Positions 50,981 to 60,637 are shown, counted from the first letter of the stretch. The stretch is DNA of 64,000 nucleotides from Pontibacter sp. G13 (GCF_031851795.1 NZ_CP134696.1:4236501-4300500), one strand, 5' to 3'. Numbers and translations: made by a program. Notes: generated by a model not told the origin, from the letters alone.

Positions 50981-52228
50981 ATGCAAATTATTCACTCCTT
51001 GCTGGCAGAAACCAAAGCTGCCGCACCGGAGATTCAAACGCTTACCAATTCCCAGCGACAATCGCTTCTGCGGGAAATGGCAGACTCCTTATTGGCTGAA
51101 ACTGCCCAGATTTTGGCAGCCAATCGTCTAGACCTGAATCGGATGGCTGATGATAACCCCAAAAAGGATCGGTTGCTCCTCACGCCCGACCGACTCGCAT
51201 CCATGGCAGAAGGATTGCGACAAGTCGCAGATTTGCCAGATCCTGTCGGAGCTAAATTGCTGGAACGTACCTTGGACAATGGATTGGAATTGCAGAAGGT
51301 CAGCACACCGCTAGGGGTCGTAGGGGTGATCTACGAAGCCCGACCCAATGTCACCATTGACGTGGCGGGATTGTGTCTTCGTGCTGGAAATGGGGTAGTG
51401 CTGCGTGGAGGCTCGGATGCTGAATACTCCAATCTCGCTTTGGTCAAAATGATTCACGAGACGCTCAAGCAAATGGGACTGCCAGCGTCTGCCGTGCAAT
51501 TGCTGCCGATCGACCGAAAATATGTTCAGCCATTTTTGGAGGCGGAAGAATATGTCGACATCCTCATTCCGAGGGGTTCGCAGCAGCTCATTGATTTCGT
51601 CCGGACACACGCGAAAGTGCCCACCATTGAAACTGGTGCCGGAGTTTGCCACACCTATGTACATGCTGCCGCCGATCTCGACAAGGCTCGCGACATTGTG
51701 GTCAATGCCAAAACTTCTCGGCCGTCCGTTTGTAATGCATTGGACACGATTTTGGTGGATGCCGAAATTGCGGAATCATTTTTGCCCATGATCCGTTCCG
51801 GACTTGCAGGCTATCAGGTTGACATTCATGCTGACTCAGAGGCTTACGAGATCTTAAAAGCAGGGGAATACCCATTTTTGCAGCAAGCAGAGGAATCGGA
51901 TTTCGGAAGGGAATATTTGGGGTTCGCTTGTTCTGTCAAGTTGGTTCAGGGCTTGGATTCTGCGCTAAAACATATTCGTCAGTATTCCTCCAAACACTCC
52001 GAAGCCATTGTCTCGGAAGATCAAGAGGTCTGTGAAGCCTTTCTCCAAAAAGTCGATGCTGCGGCAGTCTATGCCAATGCTAGCACGAGATTCACAGACG
52101 GCGGTGTATTCGGACTAGGTGCTGAGATTGGGATTTCAACCCAAAAGCTGCATGCGCGGGGACCATTTGCCCTCGAAAAGCTGGTAACGGAAAAGTGGGT
52201 GGTTCGTGGAAATGGCCAAGTCCGATAA
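50981..52228 (+). CDS. proA: Glutamate-5-semialdehyde dehydrogenase
   Basis: 415 residues. Reduces glutamyl-5-phosphate with NADPH, the second step of proline synthesis. Motifs: PLGVVGVIYEARPNVTIDVA, LRAGNGVVLRGGSDAEYSN and the catalytic cysteine in IETGAGVCHTYVH, then FTDGGVFGLGAEIGISTQKL. It follows proB in the same operon. Confidence 0.97.
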   Translation: MQIIHSLLAETKAAAPEIQTLTNSQRQSLLREMADSLLAETAQILAANRLDLNRMADDNPKKDRLLLTPDRLASMAEGLRQVADLPDPVGAKLLERTLDNGLELQKVSTPLGVVGVIYEARPNVTIDVAGLCLRAGNGVVLRGGSDAEYSNLALVKMIHETLKQMGLPASAVQLLPIDRKYVQPFLEAEEYVDILIPRGSQQLIDFVRTHAKVPTIETGAGVCHTYVHAAADLDKARDIVVNAKTSRPSVCNALDTILVDAEIAESFLPMIRSGLAGYQVDIHADSEAYEILKAGEYPFLQQAEESDFGREYLGFACSVKLVQGLDSALKHIRQYSSKHSEAIVSEDQEVCEAFLQKVDAAAVYANASTRFTDGGVFGLGAEIGISTQKLHARGPFALEKLVTEKWVVRGNGQVR

Positions 52229-52333
52229 CTTCGGATAGAAACCTCGTCTGCGTAACATCCACCTTGAGGCTGAGCGGCTAGATCCTTAGTTTTGGCTAGG
52301 TCGTATCAGATTGGTTGTATTAATTGATTCTAG

Positions 52334-53755
52334 GTGATGTTGAAGGGGTTTCGATTTACGGTCCTAGGTGGACTCATGCTCATGATGTGGACGGGCTTTC
52401 TTTGTCAAAATCCCAAAGAAAGCTCGCCCTCTTCTCCTGGTACGGCCATTGACACTCCGATCCAGCCTTCTGACCCGCCTTCCCTCCCCAAGTATATTCG
52501 CTTGAACTTGGCCAAGCTTGTCAAGCATCCCAGTATCATGGACCAACTGGAAGTCAAGCGAGAAGGGATATTCATCTATGAAACGGCTGAAGACAAATCC
52601 TCCAACCAGCCGGAATGGGTCATTTATCCAGAAGAGTATGATGCAGTAGGAGAGATGCTCTCCAAGCTTCCTACGGATTCGGCTATCTCCATCCTAAATC
52701 GAAAAGGTGCAGCGCCTTGGGATCAAGAGCTGGATCAAGTTTGGGGTAAATCAGCGGTCAAGCCCCGCAGAACTCCCGGATTGCCCTTGCAAGGAATGCG
52801 GATCGCCCTAGATCCTGGGCACATGGCAGGAGATATGGAAATGGCCGAAATCGAAGGGAAGTACATGAAAATGCGTGCTTCCAAAGAGACGGATGGCATT
52901 TCCGTGAAATTCTGGGAGGCGGATTTGGCGCTTGCCACTGCCTTTTTGGTACGGAATAGATTGACTGAATTGGGCGCGATGGTGTACATCACACGGCCCC
53001 AGTCAGGGGTGGGAGCTCAAGGGTACAGATGGGATGAATGGAAAGACCGCTATTTGGATAGCTTGGCACAAGCAGAGGTGATAGCTGGGAGAATGACCCG
53101 CAAGCAATTGAAGAAATTCATGCGCAGGGCCAAGGAGAAGGATTTGTACAGCAAGTTTTTCAATCCGATGGACCTTCGTAAACGCGCGGAATTGGTGAAT
53201 GCCTTCCAGCCGGATTTGACGCTGGTCATCCATTACAATGTCGATTCTCCCAATTGGGAAAAGCGTGATCGAAGAGGATTTTTCAAGCCCACCGATGCCA
53301 ATTATCTCATGGCATTCGTCCCAGGAAGTTTTATGAAAGGTGAATTGGCCACCCAAGAGGATCGGGCGCTCTTCCTGCAATTGCTACTTTCTGACGATAT
53401 CGATCAATCTGCGAAATTGGCGGAATCATTTATCCAACAGTCCCTGGAGCTGACCCATGTGCCTGTGGTTGATCCGGTCGATCATGGGTTGAGTTATCTG
53501 GAAGCCAGTAGCATCTTGCTGGAATCGCCGGGAGTGTATGCGCGGAACCTCACCTTGAGTCGATTGATCAAAGGTCCTATCTGCTATGGCGAGAGTCTGT
53601 GCCAGGACAATCGAGCCGAAGCACTGGCGTTTGCCCAACCCGATATCGAGGTGGAAGGAATTGCAGTGTCCAGTCGGTTGGAATGGGTAGCGGAAGCCTA
53701 CATACAAGCAGTGCTGGAATTTGCCGATGCACAGGAAGAAGGAGATAATTGGTAA
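52334..53755 (+). CDS. N-acetylmuramoyl-L-alanine amidase (Amidase_3), membrane-anchored
   Basis: 473 residues. N-terminal hydrophobic segment ending in GFLCQNP, possibly a non-standard lipoprotein site; otherwise a membrane anchor. A Pro/Ser linker and a family-specific region (about 55-155) precede the amidase. Zinc ligands: H in IALDPGHMAGD, E in FWEADLALATAFL, H in LTLVIHYNVDSP; the catalytic glutamate is probably in ILLESPGVYA. It cuts the peptide from the glycan in peptidoglycan. Two insertions within the catalytic domain (around 230-270 and 310-340) make it larger than AmiA/CwlM-type enzymes. Confidence 0.87.
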   Translation: MMLKGFRFTVLGGLMLMMWTGFLCQNPKESSPSSPGTAIDTPIQPSDPPSLPKYIRLNLAKLVKHPSIMDQLEVKREGIFIYETAEDKSSNQPEWVIYPEEYDAVGEMLSKLPTDSAISILNRKGAAPWDQELDQVWGKSAVKPRRTPGLPLQGMRIALDPGHMAGDMEMAEIEGKYMKMRASKETDGISVKFWEADLALATAFLVRNRLTELGAMVYITRPQSGVGAQGYRWDEWKDRYLDSLAQAEVIAGRMTRKQLKKFMRRAKEKDLYSKFFNPMDLRKRAELVNAFQPDLTLVIHYNVDSPNWEKRDRRGFFKPTDANYLMAFVPGSFMKGELATQEDRALFLQLLLSDDIDQSAKLAESFIQQSLELTHVPVVDPVDHGLSYLEASSILLESPGVYARNLTLSRLIKGPICYGESLCQDNRAEALAFAQPDIEVEGIAVSSRLEWVAEAYIQAVLEFADAQEEGDNW

Positions 53756-54032
53756 AAAATTGGATTGATTTTGTTGAATAAATAATCGGTTATATTCGAT
53801 TTGGGAACCTGTGTTTGCTGTGAAATATATGAGATCAGAATGATTCGTGAATAGTGTTCAAAAGAAAAAAATAAAACCTAATGTCGGGAGAGTGATTAAT
53901 TGTGAGCCAGTTGCGGAGATTTGGTCTGTCAATAAACTGTTATTGATTGTCCGTCATAAAATGTCTATATTATAGTGTTACGACGGTGTAAAAGGACTGT
54001 AATTTCGAACTACTAACCTGACTGCCTCAACT
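53756..54032. other. AT-rich gap before nuoM copy 2
   Basis: 277 bp, clearly more AT-rich than its surroundings. It has no gene and no terminator for the amidase gene that I can see. TAATTTCG, near 54000, is one mismatch from the -7 consensus and may drive nuoM copy 2. Confidence 0.4.
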
Positions 54033-55784
54033 ATGTTTACAGAAACTCTTCTGATCATCATGGTGTTCCTGCCTTTGGTGGGAGCTGCAATCATTGGAGC
54101 GCTCAGCTATGGAAACCGTAAATGGTCCAAGCGTATCGGGCTCTTCACTTCACTCGCGACCTTTGCAATTAGCATTGTGGTCTACCTCCAATATTTGGGC
54201 ATTGTCAACGCAGGAGAAGGATACTCCGATGGCTATGTCATGTACTTCGACTTCGATTGGCTCACCCAAAGTGCCCTCGATATCAACTTCACTTTTGCTG
54301 TAGATGGGATCTCGATTTATCTGATCCTCCTTACGACCCTCATTTTTCCACTTGCGATTTATTTCAGCTGGGGATCGGTAGATCGGCATCCCCGTGCTTA
54401 CTACTCTTTGCTCCTCCTATTGCAAGTGGGAGTATTGGGATTCTTCGTCTCTCTGGACATGATCCTTTTCTACGTGTTCTTTGAGATGGTATTGATTCCG
54501 ATGTATTTCCTGATCGGGATCTGGGGAGGAAAGAATCGGGTGTACGCTTCGATGAAATTCTTTTTGTACACATTGGTGGGTTCCCTGCTGATGTTGGTGT
54601 CCATCCTATATTTGGGTACCCATGTGAATTTCGAGGCGTTGGCACAGCTGCCGGAATTCGCCAACAAGACCGGAATCGAGAATCTCTACTTTACCTCCGA
54701 CTATCGATTATTGCTCGCCAATGCCAATTTGCCTGCCGAGCTCCAGACGATGACCATTCCGGTCCAGCATCTCCTTTTCTGGGGATTTGCGATCAGCTTT
54801 GCGGTCAAGGTTCCCCTATTTCCGCTGCATACTTGGTTGCCTGATGCCCACGTTCAGGCACCTACGGCAGGTTCAGTGATCCTTGCAGGTGTTTTGCTCA
54901 AAATGGGTGCTTACGGATTGATCCGTTTCTGCCTGCCATTGTTCCCCATATCATCGCTGTATTTTGCCCCTGTCATGTGTATTCTCGCAGTAGTTGGGGT
55001 GGTCTATGGTGCGATGGCTGCAATGGTGCAGACGGATATCAAGAAATTGGTGGCCTATTCATCGGTCTCTCACTTGGGCTTCATTGTTTTGGGAATCTTC
55101 GCATTCACCCAAGAATCCATGGATGGAGCAGTGATCCAAATGGTGAACCACGGGGTCACAACTGGGGCTTTGTTCCTCTTGGTGGGAATGATCTATGACC
55201 GCCGCCACACGCGCCAGATCAGCGACTTTCAGGGAATTGCCGAAGTCATGCCTCGATTTACCGTGCTATTTCTGATCACGGTGATGGCCTCTATCGGCTT
55301 GCCGGGATTGAATGGGTTTGTGGGAGAGTTCACCATTTTGGTGGGATCATTCTCTTCTCCCGTGATTTCTGTAGCCTTCCCGATCATTGCCGCTACTGGG
55401 GTTATCATTGCTGCAGTGTACCTGCTGTGGATGTTCCGTCGTGTGATGTATGGAAAACTCGATAAAGAAGAAAACCGCAAATTGGTGGATCTCAACCGTC
55501 GGGAAATGTGGGTGATGGCCCCATTGATCGCCTTGATGTTTATCATGGGCGTTTATCCGCAACCAGTATTCCGCCAAATTGAGCCTGCTTCAGAAATTGT
55601 CGTCAACGCGGTTATGGATCACTACGATCCAGAAATCAAGAATACCGCAGAAGTGGCACCCGAACCGCTCCCAACCAGTCCTGAGGATTTGGCGATCGAA
55701 GATGGTGCTGCTGAGGCTACAAATTCAACCGAGTCGGCGACTGCTACGGTGTCGGAAGAATTACAAACCGAGTCGCCAGAATAA
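54033..55784 (+). CDS. NADH-quinone oxidoreductase subunit M (copy 2)
   Basis: 583 residues; about 530 form the NuoM membrane body and the last 50 an acidic tail rich in E/S/T/P (residues about 535-583) that copy 1 lacks. The pump glutamate (FYVFFEMVLIPMYFLIGIWG) and lysine (AISFAVKVPLFPLHTWLPDA) are intact. It is clearly NuoM rather than NuoL, NuoN or Mrp. It has no complex I neighbours. Together with the elongated NuoL at 20.9 kb it suggests a complex I with four antiporter-like subunits; it might instead belong to a separate NuoM-containing complex. Confidence 0.93.
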   Translation: MFTETLLIIMVFLPLVGAAIIGALSYGNRKWSKRIGLFTSLATFAISIVVYLQYLGIVNAGEGYSDGYVMYFDFDWLTQSALDINFTFAVDGISIYLILLTTLIFPLAIYFSWGSVDRHPRAYYSLLLLLQVGVLGFFVSLDMILFYVFFEMVLIPMYFLIGIWGGKNRVYASMKFFLYTLVGSLLMLVSILYLGTHVNFEALAQLPEFANKTGIENLYFTSDYRLLLANANLPAELQTMTIPVQHLLFWGFAISFAVKVPLFPLHTWLPDAHVQAPTAGSVILAGVLLKMGAYGLIRFCLPLFPISSLYFAPVMCILAVVGVVYGAMAAMVQTDIKKLVAYSSVSHLGFIVLGIFAFTQESMDGAVIQMVNHGVTTGALFLLVGMIYDRRHTRQISDFQGIAEVMPRFTVLFLITVMASIGLPGLNGFVGEFTILVGSFSSPVISVAFPIIAATGVIIAAVYLLWMFRRVMYGKLDKEENRKLVDLNRREMWVMAPLIALMFIMGVYPQPVFRQIEPASEIVVNAVMDHYDPEIKNTAEVAPEPLPTSPEDLAIEDGAAEATNSTESATATVSEELQTESPE

Positions 55785-55802
55785 GTTCAAGTCAGGTAAT
55801 AG

Positions 55803-55834
55803 AAAGAGGCTTTCCGCGAGGGAGGCCTCTTTTT
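55803..55834 (+). terminator. Terminator of nuoM copy 2
   Basis: Stem AAAGAGGC / GCCTCTTT extended by TTCC/GGGA with loop GCGA, running into TTTTATTT. Confidence 0.85.
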
Positions 55835-55857
55835 ATTTGTGGAAATCGCAGATGTTC

Positions 55858-58782
55858 CTACTTCAATGCCTGCCAAAGAATCTCCAATGGGTGGAGTGCC
55901 TTGCGTTTGGTACCATCGTGGATTTGATGCCTACAACTTGTCCCCGGTGCGGCAATCAAGGTTTGGGGTGCAGCATCGCGGACAGCTGGGAATAGTACCA
56001 ACTCCCCGACCTTCATCGACAGGGCATAGTGCTCCGCTTCGTATCCAAATGACCCCGCCATTCCGCAGCAGCCAGAAGGGATCACTTCCACTTCATAGCC
56101 TTTAGGCAATTGCAAGAGCTCTACAGTCGGATCGATCGATGACAACGCCTTTTGATGACAATGACCGTGCAGCAAGACTTGCTTGGGAGCTTGATGAAAT
56201 TGGTCGGAAGAGATCTTTCCTGCCTTCCATTCACGATGCAAAAATTCTTCAATCGTCAAGGCGTGTTGGCCTATTCGCTTGGCATCTTCACGATCCTGCT
56301 CAGACACAAGTCTAGGATATTCATCCCGAAACCCGAGGATAGCGGAAGGCTCGACTCCCACCAGTGGGGTTTCAGCTGTGATGAGATCCTTAAAAATATG
56401 GACGTTGTGACTGGCCATTTTCTGGGCCATTTCCAACAAACCCTTGGAGATTGGACCTCGGCCACTTTCTGCATGTTTGACCATGACCACTTCATACCCC
56501 AGCTTTACCAAAAGCTTAATCCCCATGATACCGATCGGCGTATCGTTGTAATCGGTGAATTCGTCGCAGAAGAAATAGACCTTGCCCTTGGGCTCTTTGG
56601 GGTTTAGGTGACGTCGGTTTCGCCCGTACCAAGTCCTCAAGGTTTGCTTGTGAATGAGGGGTAGATTACGCTCTGGAGCTACCTTGAGCGTTCGTTTGAG
56701 AAATCCGCCTGATAGTTTGTTGGAAAGCGCGAAGTTGCTCAACACGGGAAAGAAGGACGCCATTTTATTTAGCCGCCCAAAGAAGGCAAATGCCTTAGCT
56801 CGCAACGGTACGCCATGCGTGCGGTAATATTGCTGAAGAAATTCTGCTTTGAGGGAAGCCACATTGACATTGGAAGGACACTCGGATGCACATCCCTTGC
56901 ATGACAGACAGAGGTCCATAACCTCATAAATGTCTGGGTTGGCAAATGGGTTTTCATCATTCGATCTGGTCAGAACCTCGCGGAGGATATTGGCTCTTGC
57001 ACGTGTGGTGTCCTTTTCATTCCGCGTAGCCATGAAGCTCGGACACATGGTACCTCCTGAAAGATGGCTTTTTCGGCAATCGCCAGAGCCATTGCACTTC
57101 TCCGCAGCTCTAAGAATTCCGCCCGTATCAGAAAAATCCATGACTGTATCGAACTGAGGAGTTTTTTGCTCTGCCTCATATCGCAGTGATTCGTCCATCG
57201 GAGGCGCATCGACAATCTTGCCTGGGTTGAAGATATTCTGCGGGTCCCAAGCGAATTTGACCCGTCTCAGGAGTTCGTAGTTTTCCTCGCCCACCATCAA
57301 GGGGATAAATTCTGCCCGGACTCGACCATCTCCATGTTCCCCGCTCAGTGAGCCTTGGTACTTCTTGACCAATTCAGCCGTGTCTCTAGCAATATCTCGG
57401 AAGTCCTGGCGATCTCGCGATTTCTTCAGATCCAAAATAGGCCGCAAATGTAGTTCCCCCGCACCTGCATGGGCATAGTAGACTGACCGCTGGTTGTAAT
57501 TGGCCATGATATGCGTAAAGTCCCGGATGTAGGATGGAAGTTCCGCCAGCTCTACCGCGGTGTCCTCGATGACTGCAACTGGCTTGGCATCACCGGGTAC
57601 ATTGGCCAGCAAGCCGAGCCCAGCTTTCCGCAAGTCCCAAACTTTTTTGATGTCTGGGCCTAGCACCTTGGGGATGGCGTAGCATTTCCCCTCGCGGGTG
57701 AGGGCTGATTCCATTTCGTCCAAGGCCGACAGCATCTCTGGCTCAGTCTCGCCACCTACCTCAATGAGCAAAATGCCACCCGGATCACCCTGCACAAAGA
57801 ATCGGTTTTGCTGATACATCCGATTATCCTTGGTGCAATCCATGATGATCTTGTCCATGAGCTCAACAGCTCTGGGCTTGAACTTCATGGCGGTAAGCAC
57901 CGATTGGAGGGCTTCGTCTACCGTTTCGTAGTGGGCTGCCAATAGGCCGATATGCTTGGGGGGGAGCGGATCGCAATGGAGCTTGATGGCAGAGATCAAT
58001 GAAAGAGTTCCTTCAGATCCCGTGAGCAGATCACAGAAATTGAAGGTGCGACCACCTTCCGTGAAGACCTCTGATTCCAACAGGACATCTACGGCGTACC
58101 CCGTGTTTCTCCGGTGAATGGATGCTTTGGGAAATTCAGCTCTGATTCGTTGTTGCTGGTCTTTTTGAGAAAGCTCCTCCTTGATTTGGCGATAGAGATT
58201 GCCTTCTAGGGAATTGAGCTTGCATTTCGCTTCGAATTCCGCCTGTGTAATCGGACCGAATGTCACCTCCGAGCCATCACTCAGGATAACTTCCAATTCC
58301 ATCACATGGTCGCGGGTAGTCCCATAGACGATCGAGTAGGAACCGCAGGAATTATTGCCGACCATTCCGCCTACCATGGCACGGTTGGCGGTAGAAGTAT
58401 TAGGGCCAAAAAACAGTCCGTGCGGTTTGAGGAATTTGTTGAGATCATCACGGATCACGCCCGGCTGAACTCGGACCCATGATTCCTCGGGGTTGACCTC
58501 AAGGATCTGGTTGAAATATTTGGAAGTGTCTACGACAATTCCCGAACCGACGCATTGGCCTGCGAGGGAGGTTCCGGCAGCACGAGGAATGAGGGAAGTT
58601 CCGGCACTTTTGGCAAATGCCACGAGTTGTTTGAGGTCTTCGGTGTGCTTGGGAATCGCCACCGCTGCGGGCATTTCGCGGTAGACGGATGCATCTGTGG
58701 CATACAGGGCCCGCATGGCAGTATCATCGAACAAATCTCCGTCCAGAGATGCTCGGAGAATATTAAGTTGGGTAGACTTCAT
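55858..58782 (-). CDS. FAD-linked oxidase / Fe-S oxidoreductase fusion (D-lactate or D-2-hydroxyacid dehydrogenase type)
   Basis: About 974 residues. The N-terminal 520 form a PCMH-type FAD domain (PRAAGTSLAGQCVGSG, VGNNSCGSYSIVYG, LTGSEGTLSLISAI, then SGEHGDGRVRAEFIP). The middle has an Fe-S part with a CNGSGDC..TMCPSF segment and a 4Fe-4S motif (CLSCKGCASECP). The C-terminal third carries two GlpC/HdrB-like cysteine regions (LLHGHCHQKALSS, IPSGCCGMAGSFGY). YdiJ/Dld-type fusions oxidise D-lactate or D-2-hydroxyacids and pass electrons to quinone. TATATTTG at 58848-58855 excludes the longest start at 58845; ATG 58782, with AAAGGA nine bases before it, is preferred over ATG 58791. Confidence 0.92.
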   Translation of the reverse strand: MKSTQLNILRASLDGDLFDDTAMRALYATDASVYREMPAAVAIPKHTEDLKQLVAFAKSAGTSLIPRAAGTSLAGQCVGSGIVVDTSKYFNQILEVNPEESWVRVQPGVIRDDLNKFLKPHGLFFGPNTSTANRAMVGGMVGNNSCGSYSIVYGTTRDHVMELEVILSDGSEVTFGPITQAEFEAKCKLNSLEGNLYRQIKEELSQKDQQQRIRAEFPKASIHRRNTGYAVDVLLESEVFTEGGRTFNFCDLLTGSEGTLSLISAIKLHCDPLPPKHIGLLAAHYETVDEALQSVLTAMKFKPRAVELMDKIIMDCTKDNRMYQQNRFFVQGDPGGILLIEVGGETEPEMLSALDEMESALTREGKCYAIPKVLGPDIKKVWDLRKAGLGLLANVPGDAKPVAVIEDTAVELAELPSYIRDFTHIMANYNQRSVYYAHAGAGELHLRPILDLKKSRDRQDFRDIARDTAELVKKYQGSLSGEHGDGRVRAEFIPLMVGEENYELLRRVKFAWDPQNIFNPGKIVDAPPMDESLRYEAEQKTPQFDTVMDFSDTGGILRAAEKCNGSGDCRKSHLSGGTMCPSFMATRNEKDTTRARANILREVLTRSNDENPFANPDIYEVMDLCLSCKGCASECPSNVNVASLKAEFLQQYYRTHGVPLRAKAFAFFGRLNKMASFFPVLSNFALSNKLSGGFLKRTLKVAPERNLPLIHKQTLRTWYGRNRRHLNPKEPKGKVYFFCDEFTDYNDTPIGIMGIKLLVKLGYEVVMVKHAESGRGPISKGLLEMAQKMASHNVHIFKDLITAETPLVGVEPSAILGFRDEYPRLVSEQDREDAKRIGQHALTIEEFLHREWKAGKISSDQFHQAPKQVLLHGHCHQKALSSIDPTVELLQLPKGYEVEVIPSGCCGMAGSFGYEAEHYALSMKVGELVLFPAVRDAAPQTLIAAPGTSCRHQIHDGTKRKALHPLEILWQALK

Positions 58783-58847
58783 GTTGATCATTCCTTTCCA
58801 GGTACCAGCGTGTGGGGCGGGCTTGGGCTCGCTGGTGGATTCCAACT

Positions 58848-58855
58848 CAAATATA
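58848..58855 (-). promoter_or_regulatory. Putative -7 element (TATATTTG) for the FAD/Fe-S oxidoreductase gene
   Basis: Full TAnnTTTG match on the minus strand. It touches a TTG at 58845 that would otherwise be the first possible start, so translation must begin later. Confidence 0.55.
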
Positions 58856-58892
58856 CGATCAATTCACGGGATGATGGATGCCGAAAGTGAGC

Positions 58893-59378
58893 CTATCTCC
58901 CCCGTACCCAGAAAATGTAATCGGTGGCCGGTGGGGTGATCCCAAACGATCGCAATCTGGCGCAGATTTGTGCCCGGTGATGCGTAGAATGATTGATGAT
59001 GTGAGTCAAGATATCTTTGGGGGTAGTCTGATAGGAGGTCCCTTTTGAATTGTGATAAGAAATCGGAACAAACAGCGAGCCCTCGGATTGCGCAGAAATC
59101 CATTGGGTAATCTGGTCGTTGACCTTGAGGATTTTGTTGGGGATATCTTGGTCTAGGTGACTCTGCCAGACAGTCACTTGGGGGGATTGAGGTACCAAAC
59201 GATCGTACCAAAGCTGTTCAGCATTGTAGATGTGCGACATCCATCGAGAGATTTGACTGTCTTGGGGCTCTGCATCTATCACCGACTGAAAGGTCTCCAG
59301 ATTGGCCCAGAGATCGTATTGGAACATCTGGAGGAAATGCCCCTGAAAAGTGGTGGGAGTGGGAGTAGCTGATTCCAT
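58893..59378 (-). CDS. DinB-family protein
   Basis: 161 residues, four-helix DinB/YfiT fold. The metal-binding histidines are H49 (WMSHIYNAEQLW) and H130/H134 (INHSTHHRAQI). Family members include thiol transferases and proteins of unknown role. Its stop is about 37 bp before the oxidoreductase promoter; the two genes run in the same direction. Upstream lies the repeat unit at 59.5 kb. Confidence 0.88.
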   Translation of the reverse strand: MESATPTPTTFQGHFLQMFQYDLWANLETFQSVIDAEPQDSQISRWMSHIYNAEQLWYDRLVPQSPQVTVWQSHLDQDIPNKILKVNDQITQWISAQSEGSLFVPISYHNSKGTSYQTTPKDILTHIINHSTHHRAQICARLRSFGITPPATDYIFWVRGR

Positions 59379-59459
59379 GTATGCGATTTCGTTGAGGAGA
59401 AATAACTGGCAATAATCGGAATAATGGAAGACGTAACCGCCGATTCTCTGTCTTGGCCA

Positions 59460-59650
59460 GCTATGTTCGAAAAAATGGCCAATTGAGGTTCTGAAAATGG
59501 GTATTAGCCATCGAGTTCTACCACAGCAACTGTTTGAGCGCCGAATTGAAAACGTTCAGTTTTAGGTTCTCAAGCCGCCATTTTTGCAGAGCATAGTGGG
59601 GCTATGTTCGAAAAAATGGCTAATTGAGGTTCTGAAAATGAACGTTTTCA
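59460..59650. repeat. Direct and inverted repeat unit (about 190 bp)
   Basis: A 40-bp sequence beginning GCTATGTTCGAAAAAATGGC occurs at 59460-59499 and 59601-59640 with one mismatch. Between them, 59547-59596 is an imperfect reverse complement of the second copy and its flank. So 59547-59596 and 59602-59650 form an imperfect palindrome of about 50-bp arms around TGGGG. No gene is inside. It lies between the start of the dinB gene and the end of the beta-propeller gene. Confidence 0.8.
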
Positions 59651-59654
59651 GCAG

Positions 59655-59688
59655 AAAAAAGCCACATGACCCCTTAGACCATGTGGCT
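59655..59688 (-). terminator. Terminator of the beta-propeller lipoprotein gene
   Basis: Perfect 9-bp stem AGCCACATG / CATGTGGCT with an 11-nt loop, followed on the minus strand by T6. Confidence 0.9.
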
Positions 59689-59710
59689 TATGATTACGCT
59701 TTCAAACCCA

Positions 59711-60637
59711 TTAGATGGCTTGAACAGTCAACGTATTTTCTTGCATCCCGGGTATCCACAGCTCGCCACGCGCTTGGTCGTAGAAGAAGTCTGCAGGTCC
59801 GTTGATCGTCTTGGAAGGCAATGGGAACATCCCTACTTGGCCAGTCGCTTGATTCAAGATCAGGACGGCCTGACGATTCCAGTCAGAGAAGATCACCAGA
59901 TCTCCAGCCAGCGCCAATCCATCCAAAGCTCCCTGGAAAGGGTTCAGCTCTTTGTAGGAGTTGCCTTTAACTTCGAACTTGATCTCACCGACCACGCCAT
60001 TGGGCTCAGATCCCATGAACGAAGCAACCAGCAGGCGACGATTCAACTCGTCCCACCAAAGGCCGTTGGGCTTCTGTACGTTGGGGGCGGTTTCAATTTC
60101 CTCAAAGGAATTATCGGCTGTGGAGATCTTGTAGATGCGGTTGATATCTGTAGCGGACAAGAAGAGCGTCTTCTCGTTTTGCATCGCCAAGTCATTCAGG
60201 AAGGCAGTTCCGGAGGAGGAGAAGTCAATTTCTCCTGCAGGTTGTCCATCGGCGAGTGTGAAGATTTTCACCTTGTCGATATCGGTGACATAAAGCTTTC
60301 CACCAGCAATGGCCATGCCTTTGGGCGCATCCAAGCCAGCAATGAAAGCCTCAGTTACAACATTGCCCTCGAAATCCAATTTCATGATGAATCCGTCACC
60401 GTCCTTTTCAGAGGGTGCCAGTTCTTTACCCATATTGGAGATGTAGTAGTGGGTTCCATCACTGATGACAGACTCAGGAGAAGCCAGTCCGATATTCTCC
60501 AATTTCATGGAGCGGGTGGATTTTTCAGGAGCAGGTGCGTTGTCTGCTTGCGCTTCAGATTGCTCGGGAGATCCCCCACAAGCCATCAATGAAAAGAGCA
60601 AGCCAATCGTCATCAAACGAGAGAGCGTCTGGTTCAT
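59711..60637 (-). CDS. SMP-30/NHL-type beta-propeller lipoprotein
   Basis: 308 residues from ATG 60637, with a lipoprotein signal (MNQTLSRLMTIGLLFSLMAC, lipobox LMAC). A longer frame to 60751 adds residues with no sense. The body is a six-bladed propeller of the SMP-30/gluconolactonase-like group: GLASPESVISDGTHYYISNM, LDAPKGMAIAGGKLYVTDID and KPNGLWWDELNRRLLVASFM. It probably faces the periplasm. Whether it is an enzyme (lactonase) or a binding protein cannot be told. It has its own strong terminator. Confidence 0.85.
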   Translation of the reverse strand: MNQTLSRLMTIGLLFSLMACGGSPEQSEAQADNAPAPEKSTRSMKLENIGLASPESVISDGTHYYISNMGKELAPSEKDGDGFIMKLDFEGNVVTEAFIAGLDAPKGMAIAGGKLYVTDIDKVKIFTLADGQPAGEIDFSSSGTAFLNDLAMQNEKTLFLSATDINRIYKISTADNSFEEIETAPNVQKPNGLWWDELNRRLLVASFMGSEPNGVVGEIKFEVKGNSYKELNPFQGALDGLALAGDLVIFSDWNRQAVLILNQATGQVGMFPLPSKTINGPADFFYDQARGELWIPGMQENTLTVQAI

